Notes: generated by a model not told the origin, from the letters alone. Numbered from the stretch's first letter, positions 8,906 through 18,453 are shown. The stretch is 64,000 nucleotides of DNA from Planococcus sp. MB-3u-03 (GCF_002833405.1 NZ_CP025135.1:2399501-2463500); one strand, 5' to 3'. Translations and numbers: made by a program.

Positions 8906-9238
8906 CTACAAATTCCGCTCCATATACCCTTTGCCCCAGTCGTACATCGAGTCCAGGATCGGCATCAAGCTCTCGCCTTGTTCCGTCAGCGAATACTCCA
9001 CTTTCGGCGGCACGACCGGATACACTTCGCGGTGGACGATCAAGTGATCTTCCAGTTCACGCAGCTGGTTGACCAGCATACGTTGCGTGATGCCCGGCAT
9101 GAGTTTTTTCAACTCGCCGAAGCGCTTCGTTCCGGATTTCCCTAAATGCCACAATACGAGCATCTTCCACTTTCCGCCGATGATGGAAAGGGTCAATTCT
9201 TTTTCGCAATTAAATGTCTTTTCTCCCAAATTGGGCAT
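8906..9238 (-). CDS. HxlR-family winged-helix transcriptional regulator
   Basis: About 110 residues with the family signature: a conserved N-terminal cysteine ([18 protein letters not shown]), recognition helix region ([18 protein letters not shown]) and beta wing (VEYSLTEQG). The start MPNLGEK is chosen because GGAGGGG lies six bases upstream. HxlR members bind DNA as dimers and often sense aldehydes, thiols or oxidants through the cysteine. hxlAB lie 1.6 kb away on the same strand, not adjacent as in Bacillus subtilis, so control of hxlAB is possible but unproven. Confidence 0.85.
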   Translation of the reverse strand: MPNLGEKTFNCEKELTLSIIGGKWKMLVLWHLGKSGTKRFGELKKLMPGITQRMLVNQLRELEDHLIVHREVYPVVPPKVEYSLTEQGESLMPILDSMYDWGKGYMERNL

Positions 9239-9296
9239 TCGCTTCCCCTCCATCTTTATCGCATTTCATGATATTTCATCTAACGGAATCTACCGC

Positions 9297-10121
9297 TCAC
9301 TGCGCTGAATCAACCACTGCTGCGCGTGGTTCCAAAATGAATTTATTGAGCACATGCAAAACGCCTTCTTCGTTGTTCGATAGGCTCGTGTAATCCGCGA
9401 GCTCTTTTAATTCGTCGACGGCGTTGCCCATGGCGATGCCAAATCCTGCCGCTTTGACCAGTTCGGTATCGTTATGGTTGTCCCCGATGCCGATCACTTG
9501 TGAGCGGTCGATGCCGAGTTCATCAGCCAAGAAGCTCAAGGCACTGCCTTTATTCGCTTCCGGATGCGTCACTTCGAGGTAGCGCAGTTTGGATTTCTCG
9601 ATGCACGCCTCGTCGCCGAGCACCGCCTGCAATTCCTCCTGTACCGGCGCAAGTGCCTCCGGTTCGTCGATAAACAGCAATTTCATAAAGCCATTCTTCG
9701 CGAGTCCGAGGAGATCCGGTTCGACCTTATACCCCACGCCGACCTCTTTGGAATAAGCCTTTACCTGCTCGTTATCCACAGCGCTGTAAAGCACATCATC
9801 TTGATACACTTGGATGTGCATTTGTTTCTGCGCTGCCAGGTGGATGCATTTTTGCGCGATTTCAAACGGCACGACACGCTCACGCAGCACTTCTCCGCTC
9901 GTCGCCGATTTGATCATCGCCCCTTGGTATGTGATCATCGGGGCATCGAGGCCCAACTCCAAAGCAATGCGCTGTGCGGACGGATACATTCGTCCCGTCG
10001 CAATCGTCACGACGACACCGTGTTCCATCGATTCCCGGATCGCTGCCATCGTATCGGCTGTCACGGCCAAGTCATCGTTCAGCAATGTTCCATCTAAATC
10101 AATCGCAATCATTTTATACAT
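9297..10121 (-). CDS. HAD-superfamily Cof-type phosphatase
   Basis: About 274 residues. Motif I is DLDGTLLN, motif II is TGR, and motif IV is GDNHNDTELVKAAGFGIAMGNA, with a type IIB cap between, as in Cof/YidA hydrolases that dephosphorylate sugar phosphates or flavin-type cofactors. The ATG has a GAAGGAG site. Its start overlaps the end of the cyclase gene by 13 bases, so the two are translationally coupled. Substrate unknown. Confidence 0.88.
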   Translation of the reverse strand: MYKMIAIDLDGTLLNDDLAVTADTMAAIRESMEHGVVVTIATGRMYPSAQRIALELGLDAPMITYQGAMIKSATSGEVLRERVVPFEIAQKCIHLAAQKQMHIQVYQDDVLYSAVDNEQVKAYSKEVGVGYKVEPDLLGLAKNGFMKLLFIDEPEALAPVQEELQAVLGDEACIEKSKLRYLEVTHPEANKGSALSFLADELGIDRSQVIGIGDNHNDTELVKAAGFGIAMGNAVDELKELADYTSLSNNEEGVLHVLNKFILEPRAAVVDSAQ

Positions 10122-10738
10122 AAGCTCGCTCCTTCAAATAATAAGACTCTTGCGGTTGAGGCATCGGTACCGATCAGTTTCAGCGGCGCCGCGACCATAT
10201 AATAGCCGCCTTGTACGACATCCCTCAACCGCAAACCTTCTATGATAATGATGTTGTTGTTGAATAAAGTTTTATGTGTCGGATGGCCTTCCTGGCTTCT
10301 CTCAATGCCAAGCGCATCGGTGCCAATGCCGCGGACGCCGATTTCAGCTAAATAATCCGCTCCGTCCTGCGCCAAATACACAAAGTCGAAATTAAAATAG
10401 TCATCAAACGAATTTTGCGTTTTCAGCAGCACGAAATCACCTTTATCGAGTTCAAAGCCTTCCAAATCCGCGCGTGAAATCCCGCCTGTCACCTTGGTCA
10501 AATCGACCACTTTGCACTCACCGACCAAACGCTCCAGCGGAATCGATTCAAAGGTCTCGCCGCCCGGCAGCATGTGCAGTGGCGCGTCGATATGCGTCCC
10601 GGTATGAACATCCAACTCCAAGCGCGTTTCTGTCACATAGCCATCGGTCTCTTGGTTGAACTTCGGCTGTTTTTCCGCCGCGTCCTTATAGACGGCCATG
10701 CCTTCAAAAATAGCACCCGTCACGTCATGTATTTTCAT
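10109..10738 (-). CDS. Cyclase/kynurenine formamidase-like metal hydrolase
   Basis: About 209 residues of the cyclase family, identified by HTGTHIDAPLH, whose His and Asp residues bind the divalent metal in KynB-type arylformamidases. The start MKIHDVTG is chosen because AAAGGA lies eight bases upstream; the longer ORF adds an unlikely 56-residue leader. No other tryptophan-degradation gene is nearby, so kynurenine is only one candidate substrate. It is the first gene of a two-gene unit with the HAD phosphatase. Confidence 0.82.
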   Translation of the reverse strand: MKIHDVTGAIFEGMAVYKDAAEKQPKFNQETDGYVTETRLELDVHTGTHIDAPLHMLPGGETFESIPLERLVGECKVVDLTKVTGGISRADLEGFELDKGDFVLLKTQNSFDDYFNFDFVYLAQDGADYLAEIGVRGIGTDALGIERSQEGHPTHKTLFNNNIIIIEGLRLRDVVQGGYYMVAAPLKLIGTDASTARVLLFEGASLCIK

Positions 10739-10820
10739 CGGATCCATCCTTTCGCACTGTCCTCTATTCCACCAATTTTGCACCTCTGTGAGCGAGTTGT
10801 CCAATAGGTACGCTTGGCAT

Positions 10821-10866
10821 GAAAAATAAGCTTGAGACTGATTACTATCCAGTCTCAAGCTTATTC
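10821..10866 (-). terminator. Terminator of hxlAB
   Basis: A perfect 16-base stem AATAAGCTTGAGACTG with its complement and a nine-base loop, followed on the minus strand by five T. It begins six bases after the hxlB stop codon. Confidence 0.9.
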
Positions 10867-10871
10867 TGTGT

Positions 10872-11426
10872 TTATTCCAAATTGGCGTGTGTGCCGAACA
10901 TCGCATCGGCAGTAATGCCTTGCTGTTCCATATACGTCAAGACGAGCGCGTCATATACCACCAATAGCGATTGCTCGAACAAGGAACCCATCGGTTGGAT
11001 AGATTTGCCGCTCGCGCCTTCCGCTTTCGCTTGCGCCGGAATGGTGATGTGAAGATCGGCAAGCTTGCCGATCGATGACTCGGGATTGGTCGTCACCGCT
11101 GCGACAGTTGCGCCAATCGTTTTGGCTTTCTCGGTCATCGCAAGCAAACTGCCCGTTTCCCCGGAACCCGATCCGACGATGAACAAATCATTTTCCTGCA
11201 AACTCGGTGTCACCGTTTCGCCGACGACATAGGCGTTCAAGCCCATGTGCACCATGCGCATCACAAACGCTTTTGCCATGAATCCCGAGCGGCCGCCCCC
11301 TGCGACGAAAATCTTGTCGGCTTGCCCCATCGCAGTGACCAACCGGGAAGCTTCCGCGTCGCTCACTTGCCCAAGTGTATGCGACAATTCGGCTGAAATT
11401 TCCTTCATGAATCCAGAAGCGTTCAC
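10872..11426 (-). CDS. hxlB: 6-phospho-3-hexuloisomerase
   Basis: A 184-residue SIS-fold isomerase converting D-arabino-3-hexulose 6-phosphate to fructose 6-phosphate. The glycine-rich sugar-phosphate site AGGGRSGFMAKAFVMRM, the GSGSGET loop and the ending MFGTHANLE match the family along its length. The start is GTG, directly after the hxlA stop. Together with hxlA it forms the formaldehyde-fixing half of the ribulose monophosphate pathway, used for detoxification in Bacillales. Confidence 0.93.
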   Translation of the reverse strand: MNASGFMKEISAELSHTLGQVSDAEASRLVTAMGQADKIFVAGGGRSGFMAKAFVMRMVHMGLNAYVVGETVTPSLQENDLFIVGSGSGETGSLLAMTEKAKTIGATVAAVTTNPESSIGKLADLHITIPAQAKAEGASGKSIQPMGSLFEQSLLVVYDALVLTYMEQQGITADAMFGTHANLE

Positions 11427-11427
11427 C

Positions 11428-12069
11428 TTAAACCGTCACGCTTTCGTTCATCAGCGCCTTGATTTTCGCCGCTTCGGATTTTTTGTCGTCTTTAGACGTG
11501 ATGCCGCCCCCGACAATGATCAAATCCGGCTGCGCTCTAATGACTTCCGGCAAAGTTTCCAGCTTGATGCCGCCAGCAATCGCCGTTTTCGCATTTTTCA
11601 CGACGCTTTTGATGGTGCGCAAGTCTGCGAATGAATCCTTGCCTTCTGCCTGTAAATCATAGCCCGTATGGACGCAAATATAATCCGCCCCCAGCACGTC
11701 CAGTTCAGCGGCACGTGTTTCGATATCTTTCACGGCGATCATGTCGACCAGGATTTTCTTGCCGAGTTTCTTCGCTTCTTCGACTGCGCCTTTGATCGAC
11801 GAATCTTCCGCCTGCGCGAGAATCGTCACGATATCCGCTCCGGCAGCTGCGGCATTGCCGACTTCATAAGCCGCCGCGTCCATGATTTTCACGTCCGCCA
11901 AGACTTCGAGGTGTGGGAACGCTGCTTTCACTTCGCGCACCGCTTTCAATCCCTCTTTATTGATGACCGGCGTGCCCAGTTCCACGATATCGATCGACCC
12001 TTCGACTTCTTTGATCAATTCGATCGCTTGCGGAATGTTTACTAAATCCAATGCTAGTTGTAATTTCAT
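11428..12069 (-). CDS. hxlA: 3-hexulose-6-phosphate synthase
   Basis: A 213-residue TIM-barrel enzyme of the OMP decarboxylase superfamily, joining formaldehyde to ribulose 5-phosphate. Visible signatures are the N-terminal QLALD, VELGTP and the metal/phosphate motif DVKIMD, then GADIVTI and AGGI. GAGGAG lies 11 bases before the ATG. hxlB follows with one base between, giving an operon. Confidence 0.94.
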   Translation of the reverse strand: MKLQLALDLVNIPQAIELIKEVEGSIDIVELGTPVINKEGLKAVREVKAAFPHLEVLADVKIMDAAAYEVGNAAAAGADIVTILAQAEDSSIKGAVEEAKKLGKKILVDMIAVKDIETRAAELDVLGADYICVHTGYDLQAEGKDSFADLRTIKSVVKNAKTAIAGGIKLETLPEVIRAQPDLIIVGGGITSKDDKKSEAAKIKALMNESVTV

Positions 12070-12104
12070 CTATGTGTATCTCCTCGTATGCGTATTTTGA
12101 TGCT

Positions 12105-12138
12105 TTCCAAGTGTACGTCTCCGCATACATCTTGGGAA
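12105..12138. promoter_or_regulatory. Imperfect inverted repeat upstream of hxlA, candidate operator
   Basis: Half sites TTCCAAGTGTACG (12105-12117) and CATACATCTTGGGAA (12124-12138) are near complements, 36 to 69 bases upstream of the hxlA start. The position suits a regulator such as HxlR, but the match to any known box was not tested. Confidence 0.4.
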
Positions 12139-12188
12139 GTACGCACTTTAATCTCACATACAGACAAAAAGTATACCGTCATGCGTAG

Positions 12189-12405
12189 AATTGTGTGGCG
12201 CACAGGGACAAACAGACAGTCAAATGCCGCCCCGACGGGATTCCTGGCCGGTAAATTGTGTGATGCACAGGGACAAGCAAGAATACTCCCCGCCGAAATT
12301 GTGTCTTGCACAGGGACGCAAACCACAACCGGCAACACAAAAACCGCATCCCGGCGGCGTTTCGTTCACTGGGATGCGGTTTGAATTGTGTGGTGCACAG
12401 GGACA
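12189..12405 (+). repeat. R22 repeat cluster (4 copies)
   Basis: Copies start at 12189, 12254, 12297 and 12384, all plus orientation, with periods of 65, 43 and 87 bp. The last pair encloses the mtlD terminator in the same arrangement as 8793-8901. Confidence 0.9.
12338..12383 (-). terminator. Terminator of mtlD
   Basis: Arms AAACCGCATCCC and GGGATGCGGTTT form a long stem and the minus strand ends in five T. The hairpin resembles the one at 8833-8879 in sequence as well as in its R22 flanks. Confidence 0.85.
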
Positions 12406-12409
12406 ACGG

Positions 12410-13615
12410 CTACTTTTTCAATGCCCCATACTGGCGCACGACTTCTTTCGCCAGTTCGCTATCGGCTTCGAGCCCGCTGACTTCTGTCAATACGCGCTCC
12501 GGCCCGCCTTGTGCGATCATCTCTTGGATTTTCACCGCTTCTTCGTCTTCTGCATAATCGAACAGCAGCGCCGCCGCGATCGCTTTGGCGAGATGTGAAT
12601 ACGACAATCCCGCTTTTTGCGCTTGCACAGCCGGGCGCACGAGGCGATCTTCCGGCCCGAGCTTACGGATCGGCGCGCGGCCGACGCGCGTGACACCGTC
12701 GTTCAAATAGGCGTTTTTGAAGCGTTCGATGTTTTTATCGATATATGCGAGATGCTCCTGTTCGTCCAAGCCGTACTGCTTCACGAGGTACGCGCCCGTC
12801 TCTTTCAAGGTTTCCCGCACTTCGCGTTCGATTTCCGGATCGGCCAAGGTTTCATCGATCGTCGTTTTGCTGGCGAGATACCCGTAATACGCGATGACCG
12901 CGTGCCCCGTATTGACCGTAAACAGCTTGCGCTCAATGAACGGCGCCAAGTCGTCGACAATCGTCATGCCGGACACGTGAGGAATGTCTTCTGTCGTCTC
13001 GACGACCCATTCGTAATAAGGCTCGACCAATACATCAAGTGAATGGCCTTCCTGGATCGGTACGATGCGGTCGACCGCTGAATTAAAGAAATACACTTTG
13101 CCGGCGAGATCCGCTTTCGCTTCGTCGCTCAAATGGCTTAAGATATGTCCTTTCAAAATATCGGTCGCGCCGATCTGGTTTTCACAGGCAATGATGTATA
13201 ATTTTTCCGAACCCGCGCTCATGTCCGTCGCCACATCCAAATCAGACGCCGGCACCAAATCCGGTCCAGACGCCAAACTGCCTTTCACGCGCGCTTCAAT
13301 CCCTTTTGCGATTAATGGCGCAATGCGCGGCAAAATGTTCGGCCCGATCGCCGTCGTCAAATACGTCGCTTGCTGGATCTTCGCGATGACCGCTTCTTCG
13401 TCTTTCATATTATTGATGCCCGACACATTCTCCACCAAGACGCTCTCTTCCGTCTCCTGCGCCATATTCACGCGGTACTGGCCTTGTTCATTCAACCCGT
13501 CGATGACTTGTTCCGCCACATCGACGAAACTCACGTGATAGCCGGATTCCGAGAACAACGCCCCGATAAACCCTCTGCCGATATTTCCTGCTCCAAAATG
13601 GATCGCTTGTTTCAT
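12410..13615 (-). CDS. mtlD: Mannitol-1-phosphate 5-dehydrogenase
   Basis: A 401-residue NAD-dependent oxidoreductase turning mannitol 1-phosphate into fructose 6-phosphate. The Rossmann motif FGAGNIGRGFIG and the catalytic region RKLFTVNTGHAVIAYYG are clear. It is about 15 residues longer than usual; the extra residues lie around 115-135 (SGPDLVPASDLDVATDMSAG), before IIACENQ. The ATG is six bases after the mtlR stop, so it is translated with mtlR. Confidence 0.95.
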   Translation of the reverse strand: MKQAIHFGAGNIGRGFIGALFSESGYHVSFVDVAEQVIDGLNEQGQYRVNMAQETEESVLVENVSGINNMKDEEAVIAKIQQATYLTTAIGPNILPRIAPLIAKGIEARVKGSLASGPDLVPASDLDVATDMSAGSEKLYIIACENQIGATDILKGHILSHLSDEAKADLAGKVYFFNSAVDRIVPIQEGHSLDVLVEPYYEWVVETTEDIPHVSGMTIVDDLAPFIERKLFTVNTGHAVIAYYGYLASKTTIDETLADPEIEREVRETLKETGAYLVKQYGLDEQEHLAYIDKNIERFKNAYLNDGVTRVGRAPIRKLGPEDRLVRPAVQAQKAGLSYSHLAKAIAAALLFDYAEDEEAVKIQEMIAQGGPERVLTEVSGLEADSELAKEVVRQYGALKK

Positions 13616-13621
13616 CTCGCA

Positions 13622-15697
13622 TCATTCCTTCATCAAATTATTTTGTAGGTATTCATAAAACAACTGTTCCAACTTGCCGCGGATGACGCCTTCATTCGAC
13701 GACGAGAAAATCATCATCGCGGCTTCGCTTTCAATGAGGCTCGAACTAATCAAGCTCATGATTTCCTGTTCGCGCTCACTTAATTCCACCGGCGTCAGCA
13801 TCAACAATAAATTCGTCATCTGCACGTCGCGGCCGTCCATCCCTTTAACCGTACTCGGCGTATCCAAATGCACCACTTGGAACAGCAACTGCCCGACCGA
13901 CTCGTCTCGGCAATGAAACAGCGCCATGTTGGTCCCCGGAATCCCGAGGCCGCCTTTTGTCTCGCGGTCTTTTAATTGCCGCAAGGTGCTCGCCGCATCT
14001 AGCAAACCGTCTGACTCCATCCCGTCCAGCACAGCTTCGAGCACCCGCCAATAATCGGTGCCGCGCATGTTCACGACCCCAAAATGCTCGAGTATCGCTT
14101 CCATGCCGGTCTGTACTTGCTTGATGTCGAGCAACAAGCGCCGGAGATTTGGCCGGTGTGTCCTGCCCGCTTCACTCAAAGCCTCCGCCGGCAAATACTG
14201 CTTATTGCGGGTCACTTTTTGGATATTGTGCTGCAAGTAATTCTCGATATGGCTGATGTCCTGTTCGTTCAACAACGGGCTCACCATTAAATAATCCACA
14301 TCGGTCACCGGCAGTCGGATCGTCGAGATGACGAGATCGTAGTCTTGGAAATTCGCCGCCTCGAAATCGTGGATCGACAAGATCTTCACCGTATCGATTT
14401 CCGGCAGCTCTTTTTGGATGCGGCTCGCGAGCATTTTCGACGTGCCGATGCCGGTCGGGCACACGACGACCGCGTCGATCTGCACGCGTTCTTCATTCAT
14501 TAATAAAGCTGATCCGAAATGAAGCACGATAAACGCCACTTCGTCCGCCGAGAACTCGAGGTCGTCAAACTCCGTCTCCAAAGTCTGCTTGACCGCGAGA
14601 AACAGCATCGGGTATTTCTTCTTGATCTCATCCGTCAGCGGGTTGAACGATTCAAGCTTTTGCTTGAGCCGGAAAATGAGCGGCTCCATATGCGCGAGCA
14701 AGCCTTGGTACAAGGAAAAATCCTTCGTCAAATCGACGCCGAGCTGTCCCGACACATCGCGAATCATATTCTTGACGAGTTTCCCGAGCAACACGCTATC
14801 GTAATACAGCACATTGGACGCTTGGATTTTCGAACCCTTCAAGACGACCACAAGAAACTCGACATCACGCTCCGTCAACTCCACGCCAAGCCGCTCATGC
14901 AAATCGTCACAAATCGCTTCGATCACATGGTACTCACCGTTCGATTCGCTGTCAGCCGGTTGCGCGTCCAACAAAAAGCCCTTTTCGGTGCGCTGCAGCG
15001 CCAAAGCGAGATGAACGACCAAGCCGGTATAATCGCTGTCGGCCAAGCGGATCTGCTCGTCGCTGATGCGTTCACCGACCAATTTATTCGCCGCCGAGAG
15101 ATAGTCCGGATTGAAATAGCCGAGCACTTTGTCGTCCTGGGTTTTTCCTTGCTGCAAATAATACAGGCTTTCAATGAGCTCCTCGTAAAAATGAATGAGG
15201 AAATACGCCGCCAGCGCATGGCGTTTATGCGCTTCCGCACCATCCACTTCCACACCGACGCCGCGCTGCCTGGACAAAGTGACCGAGAACTTGCGCAGCC
15301 AATTGCCGAGCTCATCCAAATACGAAGTCAGCGTCGTCGTGCTGATGCCGAGCTGATTCGACAGCACCTGCTTTTTAAAAAACGCGCCTTCTTCCATTAA
15401 GATGACCAATAAGCGCAGCTTTTTCTCCTCCGGCGTCGCTTCCGGCGCACTCGATGCCGCAAGCTTTTGCATCAAGCGGTAGATTTTTTCATTATTGCCA
15501 TCAATAAAGAGCGCATCCGCCGCATTGCGCTTCATCGTGAGACCGAACCCCTCCAATAGCTTATCCACCGATTTCAAATCGCGCTGAATCGTCCGCGCGC
15601 TGACATCAAGATACGTCGCCAAGGAATTGACCGTATGCTTCGCCGACATCCGCGTCACCAGCTCAATAATCGACTTTTCCCTAACCGTGACAAACAT
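13622..15697 (-). CDS. mtlR: Mannitol operon transcriptional activator MtlR
   Basis: A 691-residue PRD-type activator. Order: N-terminal HTH (VNSLATYLDVSARTIQRDLKSV), a second helix-turn-helix, two PRD domains that receive HPr- and EII-dependent phosphorylation, an EIIB-gat-like domain with CPTGIGTSKML, and an EIIA-mtl-like C-terminal domain with GIPGTNMALFHCR. In the known protein, phosphorylation from HPr and from the mannitol EII sets its activity. It sits between the transporter and mtlD on the same strand. Confidence 0.94.
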   Translation of the reverse strand: MFVTVREKSIIELVTRMSAKHTVNSLATYLDVSARTIQRDLKSVDKLLEGFGLTMKRNAADALFIDGNNEKIYRLMQKLAASSAPEATPEEKKLRLLVILMEEGAFFKKQVLSNQLGISTTTLTSYLDELGNWLRKFSVTLSRQRGVGVEVDGAEAHKRHALAAYFLIHFYEELIESLYYLQQGKTQDDKVLGYFNPDYLSAANKLVGERISDEQIRLADSDYTGLVVHLALALQRTEKGFLLDAQPADSESNGEYHVIEAICDDLHERLGVELTERDVEFLVVVLKGSKIQASNVLYYDSVLLGKLVKNMIRDVSGQLGVDLTKDFSLYQGLLAHMEPLIFRLKQKLESFNPLTDEIKKKYPMLFLAVKQTLETEFDDLEFSADEVAFIVLHFGSALLMNEERVQIDAVVVCPTGIGTSKMLASRIQKELPEIDTVKILSIHDFEAANFQDYDLVISTIRLPVTDVDYLMVSPLLNEQDISHIENYLQHNIQKVTRNKQYLPAEALSEAGRTHRPNLRRLLLDIKQVQTGMEAILEHFGVVNMRGTDYWRVLEAVLDGMESDGLLDAASTLRQLKDRETKGGLGIPGTNMALFHCRDESVGQLLFQVVHLDTPSTVKGMDGRDVQMTNLLLMLTPVELSEREQEIMSLISSSLIESEAAMMIFSSSNEGVIRGKLEQLFYEYLQNNLMKE

Positions 15698-15782
15698 CCA
15701 CTCACCTACTCCCTTGTCACCTTTCGTTGATGAAGAATATACAAGTTTTTCAATACTAGCATTTCACTACTGAAGATATTCC

Positions 15783-15891
15783 GCAAAACCACTACGCTTT
15801 CCTGCGGGCGAGCGCCAAGCCTCCTCAGTCGCTTCGCGCCTTGCGGGGTCTCGGCTGTCTCGCTTTCCCGCGGGAGTCTCCGTGGTTTTGC
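15783..15891. repeat. GC-rich dispersed element with terminal inverted repeats
   Basis: A 109-bp block bounded by perfect 10-bp arms GCAAAACCAC/GTGGTTTTGC. Inside are CTTTCCTGCGGGCGA and CGCTTTCCCGCGGGAG, typical of the GC-rich intergenic elements common in Bacillales. A partial left end (CGCAAAAACACT) is seen near 16040. The short ORFs across it are not credible genes. Confidence 0.65.
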
Positions 15892-16097
15892 TCCATATCT
15901 ATGTTCATACGGTATTTCAATAAGGATTATTACTAGCAGATTCACTAGATTTTTATATTACCTACTTACTCCTGATAATTATGGAAGATTATCAATTTCC
16001 TTATCTATTCTATATACAGTTTCTCACTACTACGCATATTCCGCAAAAACACTGGTTTTCCTCTTTTACCTAACTGGGTTTAGTCCTTCTGACTATT

Positions 16098-16330
16098 CTT
16101 CACACTGAGATGAAAGAGCGGAAGGCGGCGACTAATGAATAAGCGAAAGGCACTTGAGCTTGTTCATTTGCGACGCATCTGCACTGCAGATGTGGGAGCA
16201 GCAGCGTTTTAAACTGATTCATTAGTAAACTGGAAGCGGCTGTAACCGCGGGCAGCTGAAAGCGCGACGTCCTGTCGCATCAGCTGCATGACCCGCATCC
16301 TGCAGGCCTAAAGCGTCCGCCTAGAGCGAT
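16098..16330. repeat. Composite structured intergenic repeat, copy 1
   Basis: Two blocks recur at about 60.2-60.6 kb. The block at about 16119-16190 contains TTCATTTGCGACGCA and GCAGATGTGGGAGCA. The block at 16250-16302 (GGGCAGCTGA...GACGTCCTGTCGCATC) differs from 60538-60590 by one base. The second folds into a hairpin with arms GCAGCTGA/TCAGCTGC. No coding potential is seen. Confidence 0.7.
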
Positions 16331-16403
16331 TTCCCCACTAACATTTACTATATCTGTTTCCTTATTGATCTTGCTCACTTTGAATAAACCAAAGAAATAG
16401 CAC

Positions 16404-16431
16404 AAAAAGGCAGGATTTCCCCTGCCTTTTC
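16404..16431 (-). terminator. Terminator of mtlA
   Basis: A ten-base stem AAAAGGCAGG/CCTGCCTTTT with a six-base loop and a five-T run on the minus strand, starting 11 bases after the stop codon. Confidence 0.85.
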
Positions 16432-16441
16432 GTGGTGCTGA

Positions 16442-18383
16442 TTATTTGCTGTTCAAGATGTCGAGCAGTTCTTTAGAGGACTTGGCGGCGACGAGTTCGT
16501 CGACGTTCGACTGCTCGGCGCAGATGACCGCGATGCCTGACAAAATCTCCAGGTGCGTGCCGTCTTTGCCAGCGATGGCGAAGATCAATTTCGCTTTCTC
16601 TCCGTCAAAGTCTACCCCGTCCGGCACTTGGACAACCGTGAAGCCGGATTTGATAACCGCTTTTTTCGCTTCTTCGGTGCCGTGCGGGATCGCGACATCA
16701 TTGCCCATATAGGTCGTCGTGATTTCTTCGCGCTTCAACATTTCATCGACATACGATGGTTCCACGTATCCTGCTTTCACAAGCGCATCACCTGCGAAGC
16801 GGATTGCTTCTTCTTTATTGCGGAAGCGTTTATTGATGAAAATATTGTCTTCCGTGAGTAGCGGAGCGTCGCCTTCATCACCAGTCGCTGCGTTCGCTTC
16901 GCTGTCGTCGACCAGTTCACTTTGCTCTTCTGTCACGCCATGTTTCATGCGCTCGATCAAGCGGTCGTATTCCGGGCTCGACAGGAAGTTATCGACTGAG
17001 ATGTGATACGCATCCGGGCGTTTGTCTTTCGCACGCGGCGTCAATTTATCCTGCGTGATGATGATTTGTGAATCGGCGGGAATTGAGCTAATCGCGCTAT
17101 TGGTGACTTTGATGTGCATGCCTGCTTCTTTTACTTTCTTGCTGAGAAGCGAGGCGCCCATCGCGCTCGACCCCATACCTGCGTCACACGCAAAGACGAT
17201 TTTGGACATCGTCCGGGAACGTTCCAGCTGTAGAAGCCGTTCCTGCAGCTCCAGCGCTAGCGCCAAGTGCGCCCGCAACCGAACTCTTCTTGCTTTTCAT
17301 TTCTTCCATGCGTTTTGTTGCAGCTTCGACGTCTTCATCTGAAGCTGTGTCTTTGCTGCGCTTCAAGATGACCGCTGAAATTAAGAACGAGACAGTCGCT
17401 GCGACCAAGATCGCCGTGAAGTTTGCGACATACGCCATGCCTTCAGGCGGTGTGACCGCGGCAATCGCGAAGATACTACCTGGTGATGCAGGGGCCATCA
17501 AGCCTCCGCCCATCAAGACCAGTGTGAACACGCCGCTCATGCCGCCGAGGATGACGGACAAGAGAAGCATCGGTTTCATTAACACGTATGGGAAGTAAAT
17601 CTCGTGAATCCCGCCGAAGAAGTGGATGATGACGGCCCCTGGTGCCGATTGCTTCGCGATGCCTTTTCCGAAGAACATGAACGCGAGCAAGACGCCAAGA
17701 CCAGGTCCCGGGTTCGCTTCAAGCAAGAACAGAACCGAACGGCCCGCTTGCTGTACTTGTTCAAGCCCAAGCGGCGTCAAGATGCCGTGGTTGATTGCGT
17801 TGTTGAGGAATAAAATTTTTCCCGGTTCGATCAAAATACTGGTTAATGGAAGCAAGCCTGTTTCAAGCAACCAGTCAACGCCTGCGACCAATACTTGCGT
17901 CAACGCGCTGACGGCCGGCCCGATGCCGAGGTAAGCGAAGATCGCTAGCGCCCCACCGATGATCCCGGATGAGAAGTTATTGACAAGCATCTCAAAACCG
18001 GAGCGGATCTTGCCTTCGATCAAATGGTCAAACTGCTTGATGACCCAAGCCGCAAGCGGCCCCATGATCATCGCGCCGAGGAACATCGGCGTATCCGGTG
18101 CCCCGACGATAACCCCCATCGTGGCGATCGCACCAATGACGCCGCCTCGCTGGTCGTGCACAAGCTTACCGCCCGTATAACCGATCAATAGCGGAAGCAA
18201 GTACGTAATCATCGGCCCGACGAGCGACGCGAAATTCTCGTTCGGGAAAAAGCCGGTTGGAATAAATAATGCCGTGATCAGCCCCCAGGCGATAAACGCG
18301 CCGATGTTCGGCATGACCATCGAACTGAGGAAGTTACCAAACTTCTGGACTTTCACTTTAACGCTCGAACGTTCTTGTGCCAT
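16442..18383 (-). CDS. mtlA: Mannitol-specific PTS transporter EIICBA (interrupted by a one-base frameshift)
   Basis: Imports mannitol with phosphorylation. The first part (to 17184) is the membrane EIIC domain with [12 protein letters not shown]. The second frame holds EIIB with its phosphocysteine ([14 protein letters not shown]) and EIIA with its phosphohistidine ([12 protein letters not shown]). The frame is lost near 17207: one extra base would read [14 protein letters not shown] and fuse all three domains into about 645 residues. If real, an EIIBA chain could start at ATG 17209, but its binding site is poor. The start MAQERSS has AAGGAGG nine bases upstream. Confidence 0.92.
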
Positions 18384-18453
18384 TCCTTTCATCCTCCTTT
18401 TTTGGGCTCTTGCCCTTGTGCTTTGTTTGTTAATTCAGATTATACGCCCTTTG

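Noticed and set aside
13622..15697. Long plus-strand ORF (14519-15400) inside mtlR
   Set aside because: Antisense to the PRD domains of MtlR, which has full family motifs.
15706..15945. 79-residue ORF upstream of mtlR
   Set aside because: It lies across the GC-rich inverted-end element and has no recognisable protein features.
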